From positions 881,343 through 917,096 of the forward strand of contig JAMPDX010000001.1 of NCBI GenBank assembly GCA_023665425.1: a DNA stretch of 35,754 nucleotides, read 5' to 3'. This stretch comes from Muribaculaceae bacterium (GTDB lineage Bacteria; Bacteroidota; Bacteroidia; Bacteroidales; Muribaculaceae). The notes beneath the pieces were generated by a model. The model ran no database searches. It saw only the letters and a list, made by a program, of their open reading frames with translations, and was not told where the DNA came from. A program made the translations under genes and the position numbers. Within the stretch, counting starts at the first letter, position 1, and each line of letters opens with the position of its first letter. Shown here piece after piece: positions 25,944 through 33,783 of this stretch.

Positions 25944-26131
25944 CTGAGAAAAATTAATCATCAAATGTATAACAGTAGATAAGATTGATTTGAACAAAAT
26001 TTCCACTTTCTCTTCGGCGCTTTCCGCCGTCTTCATCAGTCGCTTAGCTCGCTAAGCTCATTCTTCAGCCGACAAAAATCACTCGAAGATAAAGTAAAAT
26101 TTTATGTTCATTTATTTTTCTCATCTACTTA
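25937..26131. repeat. Long imperfect palindromic intergenic element (copy 1)
   Basis: A 195-nt element with nested inverted repeats. Outer arms 25937-25958 and 26110-26131 are complementary at 20 of 22 positions. Inner arms 25991-26016 and 26084-26110 are complementary at about 22 of 27. The interior holds CGGCG/CGCCG (26015-26019 with 26025-26029) and a perfect central hairpin GCTTAGC-TC-GCTAAGC at 26041-26056, preceded by TCAGTC. About 30 nt between the left outer and inner arms have no partner. The left end overlaps the last codons of the ATPase gene and the right end stops 7 nt before the next ATG. It is not a simple terminator (no clear single stem with a T-run) and has no open frame of note. 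Copy 2 at 35390-35541 shares the design and the core. Confidence 0.75.
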
Positions 26132-26138
26132 AGTAAAT

Positions 26139-27398
26139 ATGGATAATATAAACATACGTCAATTTCTTGTGTATCAACCCAATGGCGAGGTTGAACAGCC
26201 TTCAGACAAGGCATTTCTGGCCGTAGCCAACCGTATGTATCATCATTGGGATAAACAATCTCTCTTTCAAGAAGCACCCGATGACTTGAAGAAGGTGGTA
26301 TGTATCGGCCTGACAGGCTATTATCAAGATATAATTTGCGATGCCGGCCTGTGGCGTTCATTCATTGACCAATGCAAAGAGAGATATGGAAACTATGTTC
26401 CCTTCCACAAAGACAGTGAGGAGTACATTGTCTATGAGCTAAATCTGGCTGATGTAGAATTCGTTATCTGGTATTACCTGGCGTTCAACTCCATGCAATT
26501 CAGATTTCTGTCGCCGGCGGACAAACGTCTGCGTAAGCTCGCCAAAGCACTCTATCACATACTGGAAGATGTATACGAAGAAATCCCCGACCCTGCAAAT
26601 TACAAAGAGCTGATGGACTGCGAGCTGCACAATCCTGAAGATGCAGAAAAGCTGTATGACCTGGGACAATGGCTGTTCTGGAAAAACTGGCTGCTGTTCC
26701 CTCCCTTCCAGCTGTCATACTCTCAGATTTACTCCCAATTTGTGGAGATACAGCATAATTCGCCAAATGCGCAGGTGGCTCAACAACGCATTGAGGAGAT
26801 ACAACAAGAGGTCATCACCTCGATGCCTACCGGACCCTTGGCCCTGTATCTGCGTGAGTGGATGAGCCTGCTGCTTGAAGGCAAACTGCCCAAGCAAAAG
26901 AAACCCGATGAAGCGCCCAAGGAGCACCCTTATTACACTGCATTTGTCAAGGCTAATGATGGACTCACTATGCGGTTTATCAAGACCTATGAGGACCTCA
27001 ACTCATTCTTTATCAACGGCATGGGCTGGGATAAAGATGAGGAGCATTTGCCCCAGTTCAAGGGGCACTCCGACTTTGTGCTTATGGCTACTTTCGACAA
27101 GGGGCTCATGGTGGCCAAGGATATAGCCAAATGCATCAAGCACCCCGAAAACGCGTTGTATGATAAGGAGTATGCATCAAAATTCGCTTTCACGTTGCTT
27201 AGCCAGCGTGCCGTTTGTCCGGCAGACATGCTGCTGTATATATGCAAGAACGGTTGGCTTCCCGATGCTCGCTTCCCCGAGTCTGTAACTATTGACTGCG
27301 CCACTGGGTGTGAAGAAGAATCGACTCAATTAGTACAAGATAATTGGGACTTCATCGCCCGAGTCTATCTGCAAGAATTTTATCGCGCCGACTTGTAG
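26139..27398 (+). CDS. Conserved-looking hypothetical protein, 419 aa
   Basis: I do not recognise a family. The protein is soluble, with no signal peptide or membrane helix, and rich in Tyr, Trp, Phe and Asp/Glu. It seems mostly helical, with motifs such as FVIWYYLAFNSMQFRFL (about 108-124), LYDLGQWLFWKNWLLFPPF (about 172-190) and FKGHSDFVLMATFDKG in the C-terminal third, followed by AVCPADMLLYICKNGWLPDARFP. A central linker (about 250-265) is charged. The composition and codon pattern look like those of neighbouring genes. It precedes the acid phosphatase gene by 30 nt, so co-transcription is likely. Its start lies directly after palindromic element 1. Confidence 0.85.
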   Translation: MDNINIRQFLVYQPNGEVEQPSDKAFLAVANRMYHHWDKQSLFQEAPDDLKKVVCIGLTGYYQDIICDAGLWRSFIDQCKERYGNYVPFHKDSEEYIVYELNLADVEFVIWYYLAFNSMQFRFLSPADKRLRKLAKALYHILEDVYEEIPDPANYKELMDCELHNPEDAEKLYDLGQWLFWKNWLLFPPFQLSYSQIYSQFVEIQHNSPNAQVAQQRIEEIQQEVITSMPTGPLALYLREWMSLLLEGKLPKQKKPDEAPKEHPYYTAFVKANDGLTMRFIKTYEDLNSFFINGMGWDKDEEHLPQFKGHSDFVLMATFDKGLMVAKDIAKCIKHPENALYDKEYASKFAFTLLSQRAVCPADMLLYICKNGWLPDARFPESVTIDCATGCEEESTQLVQDNWDFIARVYLQEFYRADL

Positions 27399-27428
27399 TG
27401 TGGTTAATAAATAGAAATGAGATAAATT

Positions 27429-28724
27429 ATGAGAATAACGAGATTTATGGCCGGGATAGCAGCAATGGCAATCCCACTTTTACTGACTGCCCAGACCACG
27501 AAAGAGGAAGTATTGTTCGACTTAAACCGTACCGGCGGCGTGTACTACGCATACCCGGTGTCCGAACCTAAATTCACACCTGCTCCCAAAGGCTATGAAC
27601 CTGTATATGTAAGCCACTTCGGGCGCCACGGCTCACGCTATCTGATATCTGATAACGATGTAGCATGGGTGGCAGCCCTATTGCAGAAAGCGGCTGATGC
27701 CAATGCTCTCACCCCGTTAGGCAAAGATGTACTTAACCGTCTGAACACATTGATGATAGAGACACAGGGGCGAAGCGGTGACCTCTCCCCTCTCGGTGTA
27801 CGCCAGCACAAGGGGATAGCAACACGTATGGCCAAAAACAATCCACAGATATTCAATAACAAAGATGCCAAGATCACAGCACGCTCCACCCTCGTGCCTC
27901 GCTGCATCCTTTCGATGGCTGCCTTCACTGAGGCCCTCAAAGAGCAAAATCCGGCCTTGCAGATAGTGCGTGAATCCTCCGACAGATATGTTAAATATCT
28001 CAACTATCACACCCCGGACCATGGCCAATATACCAACGGCGGAAAATGGAAGACTGCATACGAGAATTTCAAAGACAGCCATACCAACTCCTTGCGATTG
28101 ACAGAGAGCTTGTTCTCAGACCCGGACTTCGTCAAGATGAATGTCAATCCGGATGACCTGATGTGGGGCCTATACTGGATAGCCTCAGACATGCAGAACG
28201 TTGAGACCCCGGGTAGCTTTTATGACATATTCACTGCCGACGAGTTGTTTGACCTGTGGCAGGTGTTCAACTTCATCTTCTACGTCAACGACGCCTCCTT
28301 TGGTCTCAATGGCACAAAGGTAATAGACAATGCTATACCACAGCTTCAGAATATCATCGAAAGCGCTGACATAGCCCTCGCCAACGGTGTTCCTGCAGCC
28401 GACCTCCGCTTTGCTCACGACGGCAACCTCATACCCCTGGCAGCCACTTTGAAGCTGAAGGACTGCGACCTGGTGGAGACTAATCCGGATGATTTCTATA
28501 AATCATTTAGTGACTGGAAGATAGCACCTATGGCCGGCAACATTCAGCTTATTTTCTATCGCAATAAGAAGAACCCCGAGGATGTCCTTGTGAAATTCAT
28601 GCTCAACGAGCAGGAGACCACCATTCCAATAGAGACCGATATAGCTCCCTTCTATCATTGGAATGATGTTAAGGCCTTCTACGCCCCCACACTGGAACGC
28701 AATCCGGCCACTCAGTCTAAATAA
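27429..28724 (+). CDS. Histidine acid phosphatase (phytase/MINPP-like), exported
   Basis: A 431-aa secreted phosphatase of the histidine-phosphatase clade 2. A signal peptide (about 1-21, cleavage after LLTAQ or nearby) directs it to the periplasm or beyond. The phosphohistidine motif FGRHGSR gives His67, and the proton-donor motif FAHDGNL gives His330-Asp331, placing it with HD-type acid phosphatases rather than the HAE-type MINPP enzymes. Substrates in the family range from inositol phosphates to sugar phosphates; none can be assigned here. It follows the 419-aa protein by 30 nt and has a strong terminator behind it. Confidence 0.9.
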   Translation: MRITRFMAGIAAMAIPLLLTAQTTKEEVLFDLNRTGGVYYAYPVSEPKFTPAPKGYEPVYVSHFGRHGSRYLISDNDVAWVAALLQKAADANALTPLGKDVLNRLNTLMIETQGRSGDLSPLGVRQHKGIATRMAKNNPQIFNNKDAKITARSTLVPRCILSMAAFTEALKEQNPALQIVRESSDRYVKYLNYHTPDHGQYTNGGKWKTAYENFKDSHTNSLRLTESLFSDPDFVKMNVNPDDLMWGLYWIASDMQNVETPGSFYDIFTADELFDLWQVFNFIFYVNDASFGLNGTKVIDNAIPQLQNIIESADIALANGVPAADLRFAHDGNLIPLAATLKLKDCDLVETNPDDFYKSFSDWKIAPMAGNIQLIFYRNKKNPEDVLVKFMLNEQETTIPIETDIAPFYHWNDVKAFYAPTLERNPATQSK

Positions 28725-28736
28725 TATTCTGCCAAC

Positions 28737-28780
28737 GGGCTCTATCCTCCACGTACTCACGATTTGGAGAGATAGAGCCC
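28737..28780 (+). terminator. Terminator of the phosphatase gene
   Basis: GGGCTCTATC (28737-28746) pairs with GATAGAGCCC (28771-28780), extended by CTCC/GGAG (28747-28750 with 28766-28769) across a one-base bulge. The following TTGCTATGTTT is only moderately T-rich. Confidence 0.6.
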
Positions 28781-28894
28781 TTGCTATGTTTAAGACCTAA
28801 AGATGATGGTAATTTCAATTGTTCCAAATGTCGGAATTTTTGGATAAATTTCTCCCATTTCACTTATTAGCCGCTTAATTTAGGCTATACAATT

Positions 28895-28925
28895 TTTATG
28901 CTATAAAACATTTTTTGTAACTTTG
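28895..28925 (+). promoter_or_regulatory. Bacteroides-type promoter for the RND efflux operon
   Basis: TAACTTTG at 28918-28925 matches the -7 consensus; 19 nt upstream TTTA (28895-28898) is a one-mismatch -33 element. The start near 28931 leaves a leader of about 140 nt before the adapter gene. The rest of the 28725-29070 gap holds the phosphatase terminator and an operator-like palindrome; no small gene is seen. Confidence 0.6.
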
Positions 28926-28926
28926 C

Positions 28927-28951
28927 AGGACATTTTGACTAAATGTGTCCT
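28927..28951 (+). promoter_or_regulatory. Operator-like palindrome at the predicted efflux transcription start
   Basis: AGGACATTT (28927-28935) and AAATGTGTCCT (28941-28951) form an inverted repeat offset by two bases, immediately downstream of the -7 element and covering the predicted start. This is where repressors of efflux operons often bind. No regulator gene lies adjacent, so its identity is unknown. It could also be a 5'-end hairpin. Confidence 0.4.
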
Positions 28952-29070
28952 ATCCACGCAGCAATGCGCGGACTATACATCAATCTATAACACATATCTT
29001 TCCCAAAACAAGGATATAACTCTCTGATTGATGGCATTCAAACCGAAATTGAAAATAAGTTAGATATATT

Positions 29071-30255
29071 ATGAATTCAACCTCATTTATCAAGTATGCT
29101 GCAGTACTCACATTGGGTATGGCATGCGTATGTTCATGTGGCAAGAAGGATGACAAGAGCGCTGCTGCTGCCGCAGCAGCTCAGCAGACTCCGGAGCTGA
29201 CTGTTATGACAGCCTCCCAAGACACTCTGACAATGTTCACCTCATACCCGGCCACACTCTATGGTGCGAACGATGTGGAGATCCGTCCGCAAATTCAGGG
29301 CTTCCTGACTAAGGTTTATGTTGAAGAAGGTGACCATGTCACTGCCGGTCAGACACTGTTCACTATTGACCAGGTGTCTCTTCAGGCTGCTGTAGATGCT
29401 GCACGTTCACAGATATTGCAAGCTGAAGCTGCCGTGAAAGTGGCCGAAGCAAATGTCAACACAGCTCAGACAAATGTCAACAACAACAAGCTCCTCGTAG
29501 ACCAAAACATTATAAGCAAATCAGCTTACCAAACTACAGTCGATGGCCTGAACGCTGCCAAAGCACAGCTCAATCAGGCACGCGCTGCCGTGACTGCCGC
29601 AAGAGCTAATCTCACTTCCGCTGAAAAAAATCTGTCTTATTCAGTAGTCAAGGCCCCTGTAAGCGGCGTTATCGGCTCTATTGACTTTAAGGAGGGCGCA
29701 CTGGTGTCTCCCTCAACTCTTCTGACAGTATTGTCAAGCTCAAGCGAGATTGAGGCTTCATTCTCATTCACCGAGAAAGAATTGCTCGAGCTCACCGGCA
29801 CATCTGGCAGTGTGCAGAACGCACTTGCCAAAATGCCCCCTGTCACTCTGCAGCTCTCGAATGGTGAGACATATCCCTTGCAGGGCAAAGTAATATCCGT
29901 GAGCGGTGTGCTTGACTCATCCACCGGTAGTGCCACTGCCAAGGCTGTCTTCCCCAACCCCGACGGTATACTTCGTAGCGGCAACTCAGCAAAAGTGCTC
30001 ATACCTCAGGTTTATCGCGATGTAATTACAGTACCTCAGACAGCCACCTTTGAGGTTCAAGGCCTCAAGTATGTGTATGTAGTAGATGAGAACGGTACAC
30101 TCTCACAAGCTCAAATCACTGTTTCAGACCAGGATGACGGCAAGACATACATCGTGACAAGTGGTATACAACCGGGCCAGACTATTCTCGTGGAAGGTGT
30201 CGGCATGACTGCCAAGGATGGCATGACCATTAAACCCAAAACTGCTTCAAAGTAA
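29071..30255 (+). CDS. RND efflux periplasmic adapter lipoprotein
   Basis: The membrane-fusion component linking the inner-membrane pump to the outer-membrane channel. The 394-aa protein has a lipoprotein signal ending in VCSC (Cys23) and then a short Asp/Lys and poly-Ala stretch encoded by GCT/GCC/GCA repeats. The order is as in AcrA/MexA: half-lipoyl IQGFLTKVYVEEGDHVTAGQTLFTID (about 75-100), a coiled-coil hairpin rich in Ala, Gln and Asn (about 105-185), second lipoyl half LSYSVVKAPVSGVIG, beta-barrel and membrane-proximal domain with LKYVYVVDENG and ILVEGVGMTAKDGM. It is the first gene of the operon. Confidence 0.95.
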   Translation: MNSTSFIKYAAVLTLGMACVCSCGKKDDKSAAAAAAAQQTPELTVMTASQDTLTMFTSYPATLYGANDVEIRPQIQGFLTKVYVEEGDHVTAGQTLFTIDQVSLQAAVDAARSQILQAEAAVKVAEANVNTAQTNVNNNKLLVDQNIISKSAYQTTVDGLNAAKAQLNQARAAVTAARANLTSAEKNLSYSVVKAPVSGVIGSIDFKEGALVSPSTLLTVLSSSSEIEASFSFTEKELLELTGTSGSVQNALAKMPPVTLQLSNGETYPLQGKVISVSGVLDSSTGSATAKAVFPNPDGILRSGNSAKVLIPQVYRDVITVPQTATFEVQGLKYVYVVDENGTLSQAQITVSDQDDGKTYIVTSGIQPGQTILVEGVGMTAKDGMTIKPKTASK

Positions 30256-30259
30256 TGTG

Positions 30260-30313
30260 AAGAATCATGAGGGTGCACCACTGTAAGAATTGTATCACCC
30301 CCCCATGACTCTT
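30260..30313 (+). promoter_or_regulatory. Intercistronic hairpin between adapter and pump genes
   Basis: The arms 30260-30275 and 30296-30313 are complementary over about 16 bp, with one G-U pair, an A-G step and a two-base bulge; the core is AATCATGA...GGGTG with CACCC...CATGACT. No T-run follows. It could stabilise the upstream adapter message or reduce read-through into the pump gene. Confidence 0.6.
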
Positions 30314-30332
30314 AACTGAAATTAAAATACTT

Positions 30333-33300
30333 ATGAAACTTGATAATTTTATTAACCGTCCGGTGCTGTCTACCGTAATCTCGGTATTTATCGTGATTCT
30401 CGGTCTTCTGGGTCTGGTGGGACTGCCCATTGAGCAATATCCGGACATTGCGCCACCTACCATCCGCGTGTCTACCACATATACCGGTGCGAACGCGCAG
30501 ACGGTGCTCAACTCCGTTATTGCCCCTATTGAGGAGCAAATCAATGGTGCGGAGAATATGGACTATATGACATCTCAAGCCACCAACAATGGTGCCGCCG
30601 AGATTACAGTCTACTTCAAGCAGGGTATGGACCCGGATATGGCTGCCGTAGACGTGCAGAACCGTGTGGCTAAGGCTGCCAGCTTCCTACCCTCTGAGGT
30701 TAACCAGGTAGGTGTCATCACACAGAAGCGTCAGACCTCTATGCTTATGGTTATTGCGCTGGTAGACACCACCGACACATATGATGCCGAATTCCTTGAC
30801 AACTACATGGCCATCAACATCATCCCTGAGATTAAGCGTGTCAGTGGTGTCGGTGATGCCATGGCTTTCGGTGCAGACTACTCAATGCGTATATGGCTCA
30901 AGCCTGAGGTTATGGCTCAGTATGGTCTTATGCCTGCTGATGTCACTGCCGCCCTCGCCGAGCAGAACTTGGAGGCTGCCCCCGGCCAGTTTGGTGAACA
31001 GGGTGACCAGAGTTTCCAATACGTAATGCGTTATAAGGGTCGTCTGCAAGATGCCAAAGAGTTTGAAGACATCATTATTCGCGCCGACGCCAATGGCCAG
31101 ATACTGCGCTTGGGCGATGTGGCTAAGGTAGAGCTCGGACGCCTTACTTACGGCTTCTCCAACAAGGCCAACGGACACCTTGGCTCAGCAGCTATCGTGT
31201 TCCAGAGTGCCGGCTCAAATGCTACACAGGTTATCGAAGACTGTCAGAAACTGCTCGACAATGCCTCCAAAGACCTGCCAAAGGGTTTGAAGCTGGAGAC
31301 CGTCATGAGTGTTAACGACTTCTTGTTCGCTTCTATCCACGAGGTTATCAAGACCCTTATCGAGGCATTCATCCTCGTGTTCTTGGTAGTGTTCGTCTTC
31401 CTGGGTGACTTCCGCTCCACATTGATACCTATGATTGCCATCCCTGTGGCATTGATTGGTACCTTCGGCCTGCTCTATCTGTTCGGCTTCTCGCTGAACT
31501 TGCTGACACTTTCAGCCCTTGTGCTCGCGATTGCTATTGTGGTGGACGACGCCATTGTGGTGGTAGAGGCGGTGCACGCAAAGCTTGACCAGGGATACAA
31601 GAGTGCGCGCAAGGCCTCAATCGATGCTATGGGTGAGATTGCCTCAGCCCTTATCTCTATCACATTGGTAATGATGCTGGTGTTCGTGCCTGTGTCATTT
31701 ATGGGTGGTACATCCGGTGTGTTCTATCGCCAGTTCGGTCTTACCATGGCCATGGCTATCGGTCTCTCGGCGCTTAATGCGTTGACACTGACTCCGGCGC
31801 TGTGTGCCATCATGCTTAAGCCTCACAAGACTGATGCTTCAATGGGGCAGGTATTGAAAGACTCATACGGCGAGGCTGCTCATGCTGTCAAGGAGCAATA
31901 CAAGAAGACATTCATGAACCCCACTCTGTGTCTCATTCTCACTGTAGTGGGTCTGGCTGTGAGTGTATACTTCATGGTGATGGGTGCTTTCAGCACAGAG
32001 AATATCACAATGCTGATTGTAGCCTCCGCAATTGCTCTGCTCACCGTCATAATGATGTTCACCAAGGCCTTCCGCGTGGGCTTCGAGAAATTCTTCTCCA
32101 AGCTGCTCAGCAGTTATGGCAAAATCACCGACTTCTTTGTGCGTGGCTGGTGGATGGCTCTTGTGGCCGTGGTTGCCGGCATTGGCTTCCTCGGCTATCT
32201 CATGGCCAAAACACCTACAGGCTTTGTGCCGGAGGAGGATACCGGTACCATCATGGGTGCCATCAGTATGCCTCCGGCAGCCAGCCAGGAGCGCACACAG
32301 GCTGTCATGGACCAGGTAGGCCAATTCTGCGCTCAGATACCTGCTATCCAGACTAATCAGGCCATTACCGGATACAGCTTCGTGGGTGGCCAGGGCAACA
32401 CTTATGGTTCATTCATCATCAAGCTCAAGCACTGGGATATGCGAGACCAGAAGACCGAAAGTGCAGATGCCGTTATCGGCCAGCTGATGGGTATGTGCTC
32501 TACTATCAAGGATGCACAGATATTCTTCTTCAAGCCCCCTATGGTGACCGGTTACTCTGTGACAAACGGTTTCGAAATCAAGCTGCAAGACCGCACCGGT
32601 GGCGACATCATGCAGTTCTTCCAGATATACCAGCAATTCATCGGTGCGCTCAACAGCCGCCCGGAGATACAGATGGCCTACTCTACATTCAACCCCTCTT
32701 TCCCTCAATATCTTGTAGAGATAGACGTAGCCAAGGTTAAGCAAGCCGGCCTCACACAAAATGCAGTGCTCCAGGCTCTCCAGGGTTACTATGGCGGTAT
32801 GTATATCTCCAACTTCAATAAATATGGTAAGCTCTACCGTGTCATGATGCAGGCTGCACCCGAGAGCCGTGTAAATCCCGAGACACTCAAAGAGATCAAG
32901 ATACGCAGTGGCAACGAGATGGCACCGCTCGACAACTTTGTCTCTCTCAAGCGTGTCTACGGTCCCGATGCACTTAGCCGTTTCAACATGTTCACATCCA
33001 TCTCCGTGACCGGTAACCCGGCTCCCGGTGTCTCCTCCGGTAATGCTATCCAGGCTATCAACGAGGTGGCACAACAGACTCTGCCTCAAGGTTACAGCTT
33101 CGAGTATGGCGGTATGACCCGCGAGCAAGCCTCTACCGGCGGCAGCAGTTCAACTGTCTACATCTTCGGTCTGGTATTACTCTTCGTATACCTTATCCTC
33201 TCTGCGCAGTATGAGAGCTACCTGCTCCCCTGGGCGGTGATCCTGTCAGTGCCTTTTGGACTTATGGGTACCTTCCTGTTCGCACTGTGGATGGGCATTG

Positions 33301-33770
33301 AGAACAATATCTATCTCCAAATTGCATTGATTATGCTTATGGGTCTGCTGGCTAAGAACGCCATTCTTATTGTTGAGTTCGCGCTCGAGCGTCGTCAAAC
33401 AGGCATGGGTATAGCCAAATCTGCTGTGCAAGGCGCGTTAGCCCGTCTGCGTCCTATCTTGATGACATCTCTGGCTATGATTATCGGTCTGTTGCCTTTG
33501 ATGTTCGCCCACGGTGCCGGTGCCAATGGTAACCGCGCACTCGGCTCAGGTGCGGTAGGCGGTATGCTTATCGGTATGATACTTCAGGTTATCTTCGTGC
33601 CTGCCCTGTTCGTCATCTTCATGCGTCTGCAAGAGAAGATTACTCCGCCCAAATGGAAAGACAAGAACAATGAGGGTATTTCACAAGAGCTCGAACAATA
33701 TAGCTTTGAACCCATGACTGATACCCCTCAGGATGAAGAACTCCTCGAGGAAGATCCCACAACTAAATAA
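30333..33770 (+). CDS. RND efflux pump, inner-membrane subunit (HAE1/AcrB-like)
   Basis: A 1145-aa proton-driven exporter of hydrophobic/amphiphilic compounds. The proton-relay Asp405-Asp406 lie in TM4 (AIVVDDAIVVVE), and LLAKNAILIVEFA in the C-terminal half supplies the relay Lys. The family start FINRPVLSTVISVFIVILG is present. The chain is about 100 residues longer than AcrB. Part of the excess is a charged C-terminal tail after KITPPKWK. The rest is a segment between TM6 (ends about 496) and TM7 (about 606-625): it contains two further hydrophobic stretches (about 531-550 and 558-576), suggesting 14 rather than 12 helices. Adapter and outer-membrane factor flank it. Confidence 0.96.
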   Translation: MKLDNFINRPVLSTVISVFIVILGLLGLVGLPIEQYPDIAPPTIRVSTTYTGANAQTVLNSVIAPIEEQINGAENMDYMTSQATNNGAAEITVYFKQGMDPDMAAVDVQNRVAKAASFLPSEVNQVGVITQKRQTSMLMVIALVDTTDTYDAEFLDNYMAINIIPEIKRVSGVGDAMAFGADYSMRIWLKPEVMAQYGLMPADVTAALAEQNLEAAPGQFGEQGDQSFQYVMRYKGRLQDAKEFEDIIIRADANGQILRLGDVAKVELGRLTYGFSNKANGHLGSAAIVFQSAGSNATQVIEDCQKLLDNASKDLPKGLKLETVMSVNDFLFASIHEVIKTLIEAFILVFLVVFVFLGDFRSTLIPMIAIPVALIGTFGLLYLFGFSLNLLTLSALVLAIAIVVDDAIVVVEAVHAKLDQGYKSARKASIDAMGEIASALISITLVMMLVFVPVSFMGGTSGVFYRQFGLTMAMAIGLSALNALTLTPALCAIMLKPHKTDASMGQVLKDSYGEAAHAVKEQYKKTFMNPTLCLILTVVGLAVSVYFMVMGAFSTENITMLIVASAIALLTVIMMFTKAFRVGFEKFFSKLLSSYGKITDFFVRGWWMALVAVVAGIGFLGYLMAKTPTGFVPEEDTGTIMGAISMPPAASQERTQAVMDQVGQFCAQIPAIQTNQAITGYSFVGGQGNTYGSFIIKLKHWDMRDQKTESADAVIGQLMGMCSTIKDAQIFFFKPPMVTGYSVTNGFEIKLQDRTGGDIMQFFQIYQQFIGALNSRPEIQMAYSTFNPSFPQYLVEIDVAKVKQAGLTQNAVLQALQGYYGGMYISNFNKYGKLYRVMMQAAPESRVNPETLKEIKIRSGNEMAPLDNFVSLKRVYGPDALSRFNMFTSISVTGNPAPGVSSGNAIQAINEVAQQTLPQGYSFEYGGMTREQASTGGSSSTVYIFGLVLLFVYLILSAQYESYLLPWAVILSVPFGLMGTFLFALWMGIENNIYLQIALIMLMGLLAKNAILIVEFALERRQTGMGIAKSAVQGALARLRPILMTSLAMIIGLLPLMFAHGAGANGNRALGSGAVGGMLIGMILQVIFVPALFVIFMRLQEKITPPKWKDKNNEGISQELEQYSFEPMTDTPQDEELLEEDPTTK

Positions 33771-33783
33771 GACCATTTCGATA

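Noticed and set aside
29155..29190. GCT/GCC/GCA repeat resembling a contingency-type repeat in the adapter gene
   Set aside because: It is a short imperfect poly-Ala codon run after the lipobox; not a uniform tandem repeat likely to cause phase variation.
32409..33128. 239-codon antisense frame within the RND pump gene
   Set aside because: Shadow of the pump gene; the pump reading frame is continuous with conserved motifs.
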